Shown piece by piece: positions 43,683 to 53,863 of a stretch of DNA of 64,000 bases (its first letter is position 1; each line of letters begins with the position of its first letter). Origin of the DNA: Thermoflavimicrobium dichotomicum (GTDB lineage Bacteria > Bacillota > Bacilli > Thermoactinomycetales > Thermoactinomycetaceae); NCBI RefSeq assembly GCF_900114055.1, contig NZ_FORR01000003.1, positions 124,001 to 188,000 on the forward strand, read 5' to 3'. The notes below the pieces were generated by a model, which was not told where the DNA came from, did not search any database, and worked only from the letters and a program-made list of their open reading frames with translations. The position numbers and the translations under genes were made by a program.

Positions 43683-43840
43683 TTATTCTTCCCGATCATC
43701 TTCTTCTATGACACATTCTACAGGGGCCCAATCAACTTGATGCCAATCTTCCTAAAGCCACCCTTCCAAATCATCTTTCAAGTCACAAGTCCGATAGCAG
43801 AAACTTCCAGGCCACTTTTTCCTAATTTACGCTTTTGCAT
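43683..43840 (-). pseudogene. aldo/keto reductase relic
   Basis: ATG (43838-43840), preceded by GAAAGGAAAT, opens MQKRKLGKSGLEVSAIGLVT and then stops at 43778. This is the unmistakable N-terminus of an aldo/keto reductase (KLG.SGLEVS.IGLG). The rest of the region encodes a short acidic tail (EDWHQVDWAPVECVIEEDD) with an internal stop, then a terminator. Nearly all of the central gene is deleted. Confidence 0.65.
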
Positions 43841-43926
43841 GATTTAATTTCCTTTCTTTTTTGTGGTTGTCACTTTCACTTGTGATCCGGTCTCCGTACT
43901 TCATTTCGTTGTGTTGGATCAGAACA

Positions 43927-44829
<903 letters not shown>

Positions 44830-44899
44830 TCATTTGTGCGAATTGGCAACCCATCTTTTATCAGAGACCATTCATGATGATTAAAAGTATCTTTACAAG

Positions 44900-45958
44900 T
44901 TACAAGGTAGACATGTCAATAACGAATCGATAACGAACATCACTACGGAGAACACGCTCAAATGCTTCGTCTACTTGGTCAGCACGGATCACCTCAATTT
45001 TAGGGGCAATGCCGTGTTGAGCGGCGAAATCGAGCATCTCTTGTGTTTCCCGAATACCACCAACGAGTGAACCTGCAATGCTACGACGACTCATGACTAA
45101 GGAAAACACATTGTATTTATCTGGCTCGTTTGGTAAGCCGACATTTACAAGCGTTCCATCTACACGAAGCATCGATAAATACGCATCAACGTCAAGATTT
45201 GCTGACACTGTGTTTAAGATGAGGTCAAAACGACCAGCCAACGCAGTGAATGTAGCGGGATCACTGGTTGCAAAGTAATGATCTGCGCCAAAACCTAGGG
45301 CTTCACTTTTCTTATTCATAGACCGACTCAAGACAGTTACTTCAGCACCCATGGCATGCGCAAATTGGATCGCTAGGTGACCAAGCCCTCCCATCCCCAC
45401 TATGGCAACCTTCTTACCTGGACCGGCGTTCCAGTGTTTCAAAGCAGAGTACGTGGTGATGCCTGCACACAATAGCGGACTTGCCACATCCATATCCAGA
45501 CCGTCTGGAATGCGTACGACAAAATCTTCCTTTACAACTATTTTTTTACTGAATCCACCGTATGTCAGATTGCCATCGTAGTCTAACGAATTGTATACCA
45601 CGACGACGCCTTTCGTACAAAATTGCTCATCACCACGGAGGCAATATTCGCATTCTCCGCAGGAGTCAACAAAGCAACCAACGCCAACGCGATCACCAAA
45701 AGCAAATTTTGTAACTTCTGTTCCTACTGCTTCCACGACTCCGACGATTTCGTGACCAGGAACCATTGGGAAGATTCCGTTACCAAAATCATTGTGTGCA
45801 TTGTGAATGTCGGAGTGGCAAATACCACAAAACTTAATATCTATTAAGATGTCGTTTGGTCGTAAATCTCTCCGCTCAATAGTTGTTTGTTCAAATGGCG
45901 ATTTTGCACTTGGGACACTTAGAGCACGGGTCAATATGCTTTTATGATTATTACACAT
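44900..45958 (-). CDS. zinc-dependent alcohol dehydrogenase (YahK/cinnamyl-ADH type)
   Basis: This protein of about 352 residues has the catalytic zinc ligands in FCGICHSDIHN and PGHEIVGVV, the structural zinc cluster CGECEYCLRGDEQFC, and the nucleotide-binding GMGGLGHLAIQFA. NADPH-dependent members reduce aldehydes. The start is uncertain. The in-frame GTG or TTG at 45967-45970 fits AAAGGA better than the ATG at 45958. It is in tandem with the AKR gene and diverges from the AraC gene. Confidence 0.88.
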   Translation of the reverse strand: MCNNHKSILTRALSVPSAKSPFEQTTIERRDLRPNDILIDIKFCGICHSDIHNAHNDFGNGIFPMVPGHEIVGVVEAVGTEVTKFAFGDRVGVGCFVDSCGECEYCLRGDEQFCTKGVVVVYNSLDYDGNLTYGGFSKKIVVKEDFVVRIPDGLDMDVASPLLCAGITTYSALKHWNAGPGKKVAIVGMGGLGHLAIQFAHAMGAEVTVLSRSMNKKSEALGFGADHYFATSDPATFTALAGRFDLILNTVSANLDVDAYLSMLRVDGTLVNVGLPNEPDKYNVFSLVMSRRSIAGSLVGGIRETQEMLDFAAQHGIAPKIEVIRADQVDEAFERVLRSDVRYRFVIDMSTL

Positions 45959-46044
45959 AATAGACAACACAATCCTTTCTCGTTAACTTTGAATAATTCG
46001 GATGCACATTAATCGAATTCCTCACATCCAATAATCTGTTGTGT

Positions 46045-47211
46045 TCATCGCTGTGCGCTTGAGAAAGAACGAACATGGCCGAAGGAGACAGCCGCGACGA
46101 CGGCCGCGAGCGCAACCGAGACGGCACTGATCCAAGTGATCGCCATGATCGACAAGCCTCCCACGGCGATTCCCCCGATGCCGGCACCCGCGGCAAAGCC
46201 GAGCTGCACGAAGGAACTGTTCAGACTGAGCACGATACCAGAGGCTTCTGGAGCAAGCGAGATCAGGTTAAAGTTTTGGGTCGGCCCGAACGTCCAGCAA
46301 GCGAGCTCCCAGATTATGAGCAACAGGATGGTGACGATTACCCATCCGGAGCCGACCGACAGGAACACCAAGGCAAGGGCTTGAACAGCCATGGAGCAGA
46401 CGAGCGTGCGGACGGTGCCGATCCGGTCCGCCAAGAAGCCGCCAAGCCTGGAGCCAATCAAGCTCGCGATGCCCATGGCGAAGAGGATGACACTTATTTC
46501 TCGTTCCATCCTCGGCATGACGGTGGCCAGATAGGGGGTGATATACGTATCGACAATCGAAAAACCAATAAACACGAAGAACGTCACGCAAAGGGTGACC
46601 GCGATCCGCGGATTCTTCAAGAGGGCAAGTCTCTTGCCCAGAGGGACGGACGCTTCACCTTCCATGGCCGGAATCGTCCGTGCGACAGCGAAGATTGCCA
46701 GCAGACTGAAGAGGCCGATGACCCAAAAGATCGTCTTCCAATCATATGCCGCTGCGACAACGCGACCGATGGGGACACCGAATACAAGAGAGGAGCTAAA
46801 GCCCATTGCGACGTTGGACATCGCTCCGCCCTGACGTCCGGGAGGAGCCAACTTCGCAGCTATGGCATAGGCGGTGACGACAAAGACGCCCGTTCCGACC
46901 CCGAGTACGACGCGAGAGGCCATCAGGAAGCCGAAACCTGGAAGGGCGAGTGTCGAAACGATGCCGAGTGAAATGATGACGAGAGCCAGCAGCAATTGCT
47001 TGCGCTGATTCATCTTCGCCGTCGCCACCATGACAATGGGCGTGCCGATCGCGTTACCGAGTGCGAAAACGGTAATAAGCTGTCCCGCTGTCGCTACCGA
47101 TACGCCGACGGAAGCGGCGATCTTATCCAGCATGCCCACAATGCTGAATTGTGAAGTGCCAACAAAGAAGCTGATAAGGGTCAGCATGTAAATTTTCCAG
47201 GTGTTTTTCAT
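46045..47211 (-). CDS. MFS transporter with atypically high GC
   Basis: This 388-residue protein has 12 predicted segments and the DHA1 pattern (TAGQLITVFALGNAIGTP, GGFLADRIGTVRTLVC). Its codons end in G/C far more often than any neighbour's, so this gene was probably acquired from a higher-GC donor. Reading frames on the opposite strand are shadows of this composition. It sits between the ADH gene and the divergent AraC regulator and may share its regulation. Confidence 0.85.
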   Translation of the reverse strand: MKNTWKIYMLTLISFFVGTSQFSIVGMLDKIAASVGVSVATAGQLITVFALGNAIGTPIVMVATAKMNQRKQLLLALVIISLGIVSTLALPGFGFLMASRVVLGVGTGVFVVTAYAIAAKLAPPGRQGGAMSNVAMGFSSSLVFGVPIGRVVAAAYDWKTIFWVIGLFSLLAIFAVARTIPAMEGEASVPLGKRLALLKNPRIAVTLCVTFFVFIGFSIVDTYITPYLATVMPRMEREISVILFAMGIASLIGSRLGGFLADRIGTVRTLVCSMAVQALALVFLSVGSGWVIVTILLLIIWELACWTFGPTQNFNLISLAPEASGIVLSLNSSFVQLGFAAGAGIGGIAVGGLSIMAITWISAVSVALAAVVAAVSFGHVRSFSSAQR

Positions 47212-47427
47212 GTCATTCTATCTACTCCTTTATCTATATAATTGATAATTTTACGATCACAATAAAGTTTTGAAAAAGCTTCGCATCCTTATTATGCAAC
47301 AAATGAAAAAGCGACCGTTATCCTATTCGTCTCAAATGATTGCCTAATCCTCTCACAATCACTTAAGCAATAGACGAATGTGGATTATAATGGAGCTGAT
47401 CAAGGATGAAGGAACAAGGAGGATCTT

Positions 47428-48345
47428 ATGTCTGAACAAATCTATAATCAGCAGCTTGAACTCGCCAAACTCATTGAGCGTCATACAGGCCGAGACGGTG
47501 TTCACGCGACTGCTATTCCGTCTTTATCTTTCACTCGTCAATCGAATGTGACCGGACCAACTTATGGAGTTCACGATCCCTCCTTATGCATTGTCGTTCA
47601 GGGTGAGAAGGAGGTATTGCTGGCACGGGAGCGCTTTAGGTACGGTCCTGCCGATTACCTTGTTGCATCCATTGACTTGCCGGTTACCGGCCAAGTCATC
47701 GAAGCCTCTTCCGACGTTCCATATTTGGCTCTCAAACTTGAATTTACGCCGAGTCAAGTCCTAGAGGTTTTAAGCGATTCTGAAATTGGGGCTGGTCCGA
47801 AAAAAAATGCCAAGCGGGCTATGTTTGTCAGCCGGATGGAGTTATCTTTGTTGGATGCTGTAATCCGATTAGCTCGTTTGTTAGAGAATCCTAAGGATAT
47901 CCCGGTACTTGCTCCTCTATTTACGAAGGAAATTATCTATCGGGTTCTGCAAGGGCAGCATGGGGTTGCGCTGGCACAAATTGCAATAGAAGGAAGCGGT
48001 ACCTATCGAATCAGAGAAGTTATCCAATATATCATGAAAAACTATGATAAGTCTTTTCGGATTGAGGAGCTTGCGGAAATAGCGAATATGAGTATTTCTT
48101 CGCTTCACAGGCACTTTAAAGAGGTAACCGCTATGAGTCCTATTCAGTTCCAAAAACAACTGAGACTGCAGGAAGCCCGGCGCCTGTTATTATCCGAGTC
48201 AACAGATGCCGCTGATGTCGCATTCCGGGTAGGCTATGAAAGTCCATCGCAATTCAGCCGTGAATATTCCCGCATGTTTGGTTTTCCGCCTAGAGAAGAC
48301 ATAAAGCGCCTAAAGTCGAAATATGACCAAAGGATAAACGCATGA
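47428..48345 (+). CDS. AraC-family regulator (YqhC-like)
   Basis: This 305-residue protein has an AraC_N ligand-sensing domain (SLCIVVQGEKEVLL, DYLVASIDLPVTGQV) and two C-terminal helix-turn-helix motifs (about 205-290: IEELAEIANMSISSLHRHFKE and AADVAFRVGYESPSQFSREY, each read in parts). YqhC in E. coli activates an aldehyde reductase and an AKR gene. Here AKR, ADH and MFS genes lie divergently next to it, which suggests an analogous aldehyde-response circuit. AAGGAGG precedes the ATG. Confidence 0.85.
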   Translation: MSEQIYNQQLELAKLIERHTGRDGVHATAIPSLSFTRQSNVTGPTYGVHDPSLCIVVQGEKEVLLARERFRYGPADYLVASIDLPVTGQVIEASSDVPYLALKLEFTPSQVLEVLSDSEIGAGPKKNAKRAMFVSRMELSLLDAVIRLARLLENPKDIPVLAPLFTKEIIYRVLQGQHGVALAQIAIEGSGTYRIREVIQYIMKNYDKSFRIEELAEIANMSISSLHRHFKEVTAMSPIQFQKQLRLQEARRLLLSESTDAADVAFRVGYESPSQFSREYSRMFGFPPREDIKRLKSKYDQRINA

Positions 48346-48559
48346 ATCCACTGCTCAATGGGGGGTTAAAACCGCGTATTACAATGATAGTTACCCGTTT
48401 AGTTTATTGATCAACAAATGACGAATAGCTTTGTTTAGCGGTGAGTTCGACGACTCAGTACCTGTTGAAATGCTTGCTTTCAATTTTTATCAAGAATGGA
48501 ATGCCTTATCCGCCTCATGTCATGGCAGAACAAGTGGGTTATTGTTAGAGAGGAATCTA

Positions 48560-48738
48560 TAATAATTAAATTAGAACCGATTGTTTTTTCATCTCCAATC
48601 AGCTGCTACTTTTGTTAGTCTTCGTACTGAAATTTAGATGCAGTATATGCAGGGTTTGGGTAAGTCTTTGGATGCACCATACTTGCAAGAGATGAAATAT
48701 TAACTATCGAACCGCGACGCGATTCCGCGTCATCCGTT
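48560..48738 (-). pseudogene. short-chain dehydrogenase relic
   Basis: The minus strand encodes GSIVNISSLASMVHPKTYPNPAYTASK, shown here as the SDR landmarks NISS (catalytic Ser region, about 48690) and YTASK (YxxxK, about 48633-48647). This is followed, after a frame change, by LTKVAADWR and a stop. No intact frame remains. The surrounding 500-base gap (48346-48851) otherwise holds only the promoter of the ALDH gene. Confidence 0.65.
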
Positions 48739-48851
48739 GTGGTATTCCAGGATTTACATAATTGATATAAAACTATTTCATATTGAGGAATTTTCTTTGA
48801 ATTATGCTAAAATAGGGAAGAAATGTTGTGCGGTTTTAGGAGGGCGGCTGC

Positions 48852-50222
48852 ATGGAGCAAATCACTAAATTGGTAGAACAACAAAAAGCGTTTTTTTATA
48901 CGGGGAAGCCAAAGGAATTGGAGTTTCGCTTGGAATGTATTCAAAAGCTGAAAGATGCAGTAAAAAGGTATGAACCCGATATACTCAATGCATTGAAAAA
49001 AGACCTAAATAAGTCAGAAAAAGAAGCTTATATGACAGAAATTGCGACTGTATTTGAAGAGTGCAATTACATGTTGAAAAATCTGCGGTCATGGTCAAAG
49101 CCGCAAAAAGTAAGGACAGCTTTAACCCAAAAGGGAGCCAGGAATTATATTTATCGAGAACCTTATGGTGTTTCACTCATTATAGGGCCATGGAATTATC
49201 CATTCATGTTGGTGATATTACCGTTAATTGGTGCTCTTGCTGCAGGGAATTGTGCCATTTTAAAGCCATCAGAAATTGCACCACATGTGTCAAGATTGGT
49301 TGCACAAATGATTGAGGGAATATTTAATCAGGAGCATGTTGCGGTAGTAGAAGGTGGCGTTGATACAAGTACAACTCTATTAAACGCACCCGTAGATTTC
49401 ATTTTTTTTACGGGAAGTGAAGCTGTTGGCAAAATCGTGATGGAAGCAGCAGCTAAACGTTTAACTCCATTGGTACTGGAACTGGGTGGCAAGAGTCCAT
49501 GCATTATAGATGAAGATGCAAATTTGGAGTTGGCAGCCAAACGAATCATATGGGGAAAATTGCTAAATGCTGGGCAAACCTGTGTAGCGCCTGATTATTT
49601 ACTGGTTCATGAACGGATAAAAAATGATTTGTTAAAACGGATGAAAGAAACAATCCGCGATTTTTATGGAGAAGAACCGATCGAAAATCCAAATTATGGA
49701 CGAATTGTAAATGAAAAACATTTCGAGCGCCTGACGCGTTTCTTGACAAATGGAGATATTGTTTTAGGTGGAAAAGTGGATAAAGAAAAGTTGTTGATTT
49801 CACCTACGATTTTGGATCGTGTTAGCTGGGATGATCCTGTGATGAAAGAAGAAATTTTTGGTCCGATTTTGCCAGTACTAACTTTCACACAGCTAAATGA
49901 AGCCATTGAGCGAGTACGGATGCTTCCAAAACCATTGGCTTTGTATTATTTTTCTGAATCTGAAGACAAGCAAAGAAAGATCATTGAAAGCTTGCCATTT
50001 GGCGGTGGTTGCATGAATGATACCATTATCCATATGGCTTCTCCGTATCTGCCTTTTGGTGGAGTGGGTACAAGTGGAATGGGAAGATATCGTGGAAAAT
50101 CCAGCTATCAATGCTTCAGTTATGAGAAAAGTATTTTAAAACAGACAACCCGTTTTGATATTCCTTTCCGTTATCCAACAGTGAAAAATGGGCTGAAGTG
50201 GCTTCGCTATATCATGAAGTAG
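48852..50222 (+). CDS. class 3 aldehyde dehydrogenase (YwdH-like)
   Basis: This 456-residue enzyme has IIGPWNYPF, LKPSEIAPH, FFTGSEAVGK, LELGGKSPCI (catalytic Glu region) and the nucleophile Cys in NAGQTCVAPDY. PFGGVGTSGMG follows near the C-terminus. The short N-terminus and the hydrophobic end match fatty aldehyde dehydrogenases such as YwdH. An AGGAGGGCGGCTGC leader precedes the ATG. A dispersed hairpin repeat and a strong terminator follow. Confidence 0.9.
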   Translation: MEQITKLVEQQKAFFYTGKPKELEFRLECIQKLKDAVKRYEPDILNALKKDLNKSEKEAYMTEIATVFEECNYMLKNLRSWSKPQKVRTALTQKGARNYIYREPYGVSLIIGPWNYPFMLVILPLIGALAAGNCAILKPSEIAPHVSRLVAQMIEGIFNQEHVAVVEGGVDTSTTLLNAPVDFIFFTGSEAVGKIVMEAAAKRLTPLVLELGGKSPCIIDEDANLELAAKRIIWGKLLNAGQTCVAPDYLLVHERIKNDLLKRMKETIRDFYGEEPIENPNYGRIVNEKHFERLTRFLTNGDIVLGGKVDKEKLLISPTILDRVSWDDPVMKEEIFGPILPVLTFTQLNEAIERVRMLPKPLALYYFSESEDKQRKIIESLPFGGGCMNDTIIHMASPYLPFGGVGTSGMGRYRGKSSYQCFSYEKSILKQTTRFDIPFRYPTVKNGLKWLRYIMK

Positions 50223-50259
50223 TGGAAAGATGGCCCTTGATCCGAAAAGCTGGGATTGT

Positions 50260-50341
50260 TGACAAGCCTGGTTTTCCTTTTCCAGTTGAACGACTTTTGC
50301 TCGTTTTGAAGCATCGGTAGTGAAACGGAAAAGGAAAACCG
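50260..50341 (+). repeat. dispersed hairpin repeat, copy B
   Basis: GGTTTTCCTTTTCC (50270-50283) and GGAAAAGGAAAACC (50327-50340) are perfect 14-bp complements around a 43-base loop. The loop holds AGTTGA...TTTTGCTCGTTTTGAAGC, which matches copy A at 5929-6004. Both copies lie just after a gene on the plus strand. Confidence 0.6.
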
Positions 50342-50423
50342 ACATATCATGGAAATTTTGTCAAAGCTAACTCTTGTTTGGGTATGGCAAGAATTACTTC
50401 TTTTTTGAGAAACTAAAGGAGAA

Positions 50424-50468
50424 GTCAGGGCGTATTCAATTAAATTGATGAATACGCCCTGACTTTAT
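50424..50468 (+). terminator. terminator of the ALDH gene
   Basis: GTCAGGGCGTATTCA (50424-50438) pairs perfectly with TGAATACGCCCTGAC (50449-50463), followed by TTTATCT. Confidence 0.85.
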
Positions 50469-50476
50469 CTGCTTTA

Positions 50477-50895
50477 GAAGGGGCCTTGATCAATACGCAG
50501 TGCCCAATTCGATTTTGGCGGAGTAATTCCTTTCGTTCCTTTACCTTCTTTTACGTTAGGATTATAGTCACCTTCCTGGAACGGCATCATTGTATTCTTG
50601 GATCGTTTTTAAGAATGGGTCCTTATCCACGGAAAGTAAGTCCGTTAATTTTTCGGTGATGTCAGCTTTAAAGTGGGTTGCTTCCTTTAAGAAATACTCC
50701 TTGCGCAGCAAGCGCAGGAAGTGGCTCGAATCGGCTATAAATGATTCAAAAGCCATCTCGACAAGTTCTGCGAAATCGAGCGCAGATCGACTTCGCCGAT
50801 ACTCTTCATGATTTTTTCAACTCTTTGTACAAAAGGGCGTAAATCGAAGGAAGTAAAAAACACAGGTAAACGATCTTTTGGATTTAATTCCTAGC
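50477..50895 (-). pseudogene. multiply frameshifted gene relic
   Basis: Three minus-strand segments in different frames read as parts of one protein: NPKDRLPVFFTSFDLRPF, then MAFESFIADSSHFLRLLRKEY (50568-50756), then EGDYNPNVKEGKGTKGITPP ending at WALRIDQGPF. At least two frameshifts separate them. The family is not recognised. The rest of the 830-base gap between the ALDH and CitM genes holds the repeat and terminator described separately. Confidence 0.5.
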
Positions 50896-51055
50896 CATTG
50901 TTCAAAAGAAAAAAGATTTCCTTTATAAACGACTTCACTCCTAGTTTTCTTGTTTATCGTCACTTGAAAACTTCTCCAAGTTGGGGTGAACCATTTCTTT
51001 TTCTTTCAGTCCCTTGAAAAACCTGAAAAATCCTCGCTTAGTAAATCTAAGAATA

Positions 51056-52369
51056 TTACATAAGTGAAATAGCACCTGTCATTAGCGCTAAACTTGTGAT
51101 AACCAATGATGTAAAAATAGCCCATTTGCAAGTGAATCTCTGATGTTCTCCAATATCTCTATCAACCATACCTACTAATAAAATGGTTGAAACCACAAGC
51201 GGACTCATTAAATGTACAGGTTGTCCTAATATAGAAGCTCGAGCAATTTCTACAGGATCAATTCCATAAGCAGCTGCCGCCTTAGCAAGGATAGGAAGGA
51301 CCCCGAAATAATACGCATCGTTCGATAATACAAACGTAAACGGCATACTCGTAATAGCTACAATTGTGGGGAAAAACGGACCTAAAGATTCCGGAATAAT
51401 TGCAACTAAAGTATTAGCAATTGTATCAACCATTTTGGTACCAGATAAAATTCCAGAGAAGACGCCAGCTGCAAAAACCAATACAACTACTGTTAAAGCA
51501 TTTCCTGCATGTGCCAATATACGTTCCTTTTGCTCTTCCACCTTTGGATAGTTAATGATCAAGGCAATAACGAAACCGATCAAAAATAAAACTGGGGATG
51601 GCAACCATTCCATTACGAGAATGATCATAATGGATACAACTAAGAAGAGATTTATCCACAATAGTTTTGGACGTTTTATATCCATTTGTTCTTGTGCTGG
51701 AGCTAATTCCGCATTTACTAACGTATTGATCGATGAATATTGTATATCAACAATTCCTATCCTTTTACGTTCTTTTTTTCCTAGAATAAAAGCTGTGAAA
51801 ATTACCCATAAAACACCCCCAACCATAGTTGGAAGAAAGGGGACAAAGAATTCCGTTCCATCAAGTCCCAAAACAGTAATTGCCCGTGTAGCCGGTCCTC
51901 CCCATGGGGTCATGCCACTCATAATACTTAATGACAGCATAGAAATGGCTGCTAATACTAGTGGATTCATACCAATTCTTTTATAAAGGGGTAGCATAGC
52001 TGAAACAGTAATCATATAAGTAGTAGTTCCATCGCCATCCAGGGCTACAATCAACGAGAGAACTGACGTTCCTATGGCGATTTTTACAGGGTCTCCTTTT
52101 ACGATTTTCAATATTTTTTTAATAAGTGGATCAAATAAACCTGCATCTATCAAAATACCAAAAAATAGAATGGCAAATAGCAATAAAGCAGCGGAAGATG
52201 CCACCAGCTTAATTCCTTCTAACATCATTGATCCTAAATCTTGACCAAAACCACCGATTACTGCAAATATAATTGGTACAAGTGTTAATGCTACGATTGG
52301 TGACATACGTTTTGACATAATTAAAAACGTGAAGACTATAATCATTGTAATACCTAAAATAAATAACAT
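51056..52369 (-). CDS. CitMHS-family citrate/metal transporter
   Basis: This 437-residue protein has about 12 transmembrane segments and matches the CitMHS pattern: ALDGDGTTTYMITVSAMLP (conserved loop), SGMTPWGGPATRA, and FVLSNDAYYFGVLPI. CitM/CitH import citrate with Mg2+ or Ca2+. The ATG (52367-52369) follows AAGGGGG. It lies downstream of prpF, separated by a hairpin. Confidence 0.88.
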   Translation of the reverse strand: MLFILGITMIIVFTFLIMSKRMSPIVALTLVPIIFAVIGGFGQDLGSMMLEGIKLVASSAALLLFAILFFGILIDAGLFDPLIKKILKIVKGDPVKIAIGTSVLSLIVALDGDGTTTYMITVSAMLPLYKRIGMNPLVLAAISMLSLSIMSGMTPWGGPATRAITVLGLDGTEFFVPFLPTMVGGVLWVIFTAFILGKKERKRIGIVDIQYSSINTLVNAELAPAQEQMDIKRPKLLWINLFLVVSIMIILVMEWLPSPVLFLIGFVIALIINYPKVEEQKERILAHAGNALTVVVLVFAAGVFSGILSGTKMVDTIANTLVAIIPESLGPFFPTIVAITSMPFTFVLSNDAYYFGVLPILAKAAAAYGIDPVEIARASILGQPVHLMSPLVVSTILLVGMVDRDIGEHQRFTCKWAIFTSLVITSLALMTGAISLM

Positions 52370-52490
52370 AACAATTGGTCCCCCTTCTTTTGTGTATACG
52401 GTTTCAAAATGCGATAAAAGTTTTTCGATATTTATTCTTAAAAGAAGCGTTTTCAAAATATAGTAAATTTATACCTTTTGGCAAACGATC

Positions 52491-52537
52491 AAAAGTTAAG
52501 AACACACACATTTTCGTGTGTATTTCTTAACTTTTTT
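52491..52537 (-). terminator. hairpin between prpF-like and CitM genes
   Basis: AAAAGTTAAGAA (52491-52502) pairs with TTCTTAACTTTT (52524-52535), with inner ACAC/GTGT pairing. On the minus strand it lies at the end of the PrpF gene, overlaps its stop, and may attenuate transcription into the transporter gene. Confidence 0.7.
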
Positions 52538-53696
52538 GTAAAACAGATACTGGAATATAAGCGTAACCTTCCATCAACCTTCTTGCTGTCCTTCCGATAG
52601 CAGCTCTTGGGACAATCCAATTGTCTCCTTCCCTCTCAACTGTTGTTTCAACATATAAAACTCCTGAAGGGTGTCCGATCCTAATCCCAGATCCCACTGA
52701 AGAAACGAGCTGATTTGGGATAGTTCCTGGAATTTTTGCTGCAGCACAAAGAGCAATTGCTCCACTAACAGCATAAGCCCTATGGAGTGACCCCATTGAA
52801 AGATAACGCGCAACAATATCAATTTCTTCCATTTTTATAAACTTATGGTCAATTGTCATATACTCACTTGGTGCAGAAACTATGGTAATCTTCGGAAGTG
52901 CATGAGTATTTTGATTAATGTTATTTCTATCTTCTTCCTTGATGAGCCCAATCATGATACCAGATTCTATTCGGATTTCATCTAATACCTGTAAAAGCTC
53001 TCTATTTTCGTTAATCTCATGATTAAGTTCTATGCCTTGAAGTCCAAAATCTTGCGCCTTCACCATAACTACTACGTTGGCACAATCAACAATGCTTACT
53101 TCAAATTTACGTCCATCCTTTAATTGCACAGTATCTATTGGGTTACTTGTCGGTAATGTTTTTCCTGTAAAAGTTCCTCCAGAATCTAAAAAATTAATCA
53201 TAATTCTAGATGACGAACCTGGAACCCCATCAATTACAAAATCACCATTATATTGTATTTGTCCGTTTTTAACTGGTATTTCCGCAACAATTATTTTTTT
53301 CGTATTTGTGTTGTATATATTGACGTATGTTACAGGATCCTTCAAAGAAACATAACCTTCTTCTGCTGCATAAAGAGCTACAGCAGTCACGAAATTACCG
53401 CAAGTAACGTTATAATCGATGACTTTTTTTTCAAGGCTGACTTGGCCGAATGTATAATCAATATGTGCCCTAGGATGTGATGGAGGACCTACAATTGCAA
53501 GTTTGCTAGATAAAGATGTTCCACCTCCGAGTCCATCAACCTGATTGGGGTCAGGACTACCATAGATTCTTAAAATCACTTCATCCCGCAAAATTTGATT
53601 TGAAGGGAGGTCCACCATTCTTAATATCAATCCTTTACTAGTTCCACCTCTCATAATAACAGTTGGAATTTTATGGTTTTGACCATAATCATACAT
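52527..53696 (-). CDS. PrpF-family isomerase
   Basis: This 389-residue protein resembles PrpF (2-methylaconitate cis-trans isomerase) and related methylitaconate isomerases: IPTVIMRGGTSKGL at the N-terminus, DGLGGGTSLSSKLAIVGP, TCGNFVTAVALYA and GHPSGVLYVET. They have the diaminopimelate-epimerase fold. No methylcitrate-cycle genes are adjacent, so the substrate may be an aconitate-like tricarboxylate supplied by the downstream CitM transporter. GGAGGAAG precedes the ATG. Confidence 0.85.
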   Translation of the reverse strand: MYDYGQNHKIPTVIMRGGTSKGLILRMVDLPSNQILRDEVILRIYGSPDPNQVDGLGGGTSLSSKLAIVGPPSHPRAHIDYTFGQVSLEKKVIDYNVTCGNFVTAVALYAAEEGYVSLKDPVTYVNIYNTNTKKIIVAEIPVKNGQIQYNGDFVIDGVPGSSSRIMINFLDSGGTFTGKTLPTSNPIDTVQLKDGRKFEVSIVDCANVVVMVKAQDFGLQGIELNHEINENRELLQVLDEIRIESGIMIGLIKEEDRNNINQNTHALPKITIVSAPSEYMTIDHKFIKMEEIDIVARYLSMGSLHRAYAVSGAIALCAAAKIPGTIPNQLVSSVGSGIRIGHPSGVLYVETTVEREGDNWIVPRAAIGRTARRLMEGYAYIPVSVLQKS

Positions 53697-53863
53697 TTGG
53701 ACTTCCTCCATTTTGTTTCTGATATCGCGTGATAAGTAAAGGTTAGCATGTTTTTTGCGATAAAAAAAATACATTTATTTTATTTAAATCGATAAAAAAA
53801 TTGATTCCTAATGATAATTGTTTATAAAATAGTATGAAAGATTCATTTGTTGAGGAGGATATT

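Noticed and set aside
46075-46971. 298-codon open frame on the plus strand
   Set aside because: It is antisense to the GC-rich MFS gene. High GC leaves stop-poor opposite frames, and the translation is a charged low-complexity string without a family.
51555-51986. 143-codon plus-strand frame
   Set aside because: It is antisense to the CitMHS transporter gene. The hydrophobic codons of the transporter explain it.
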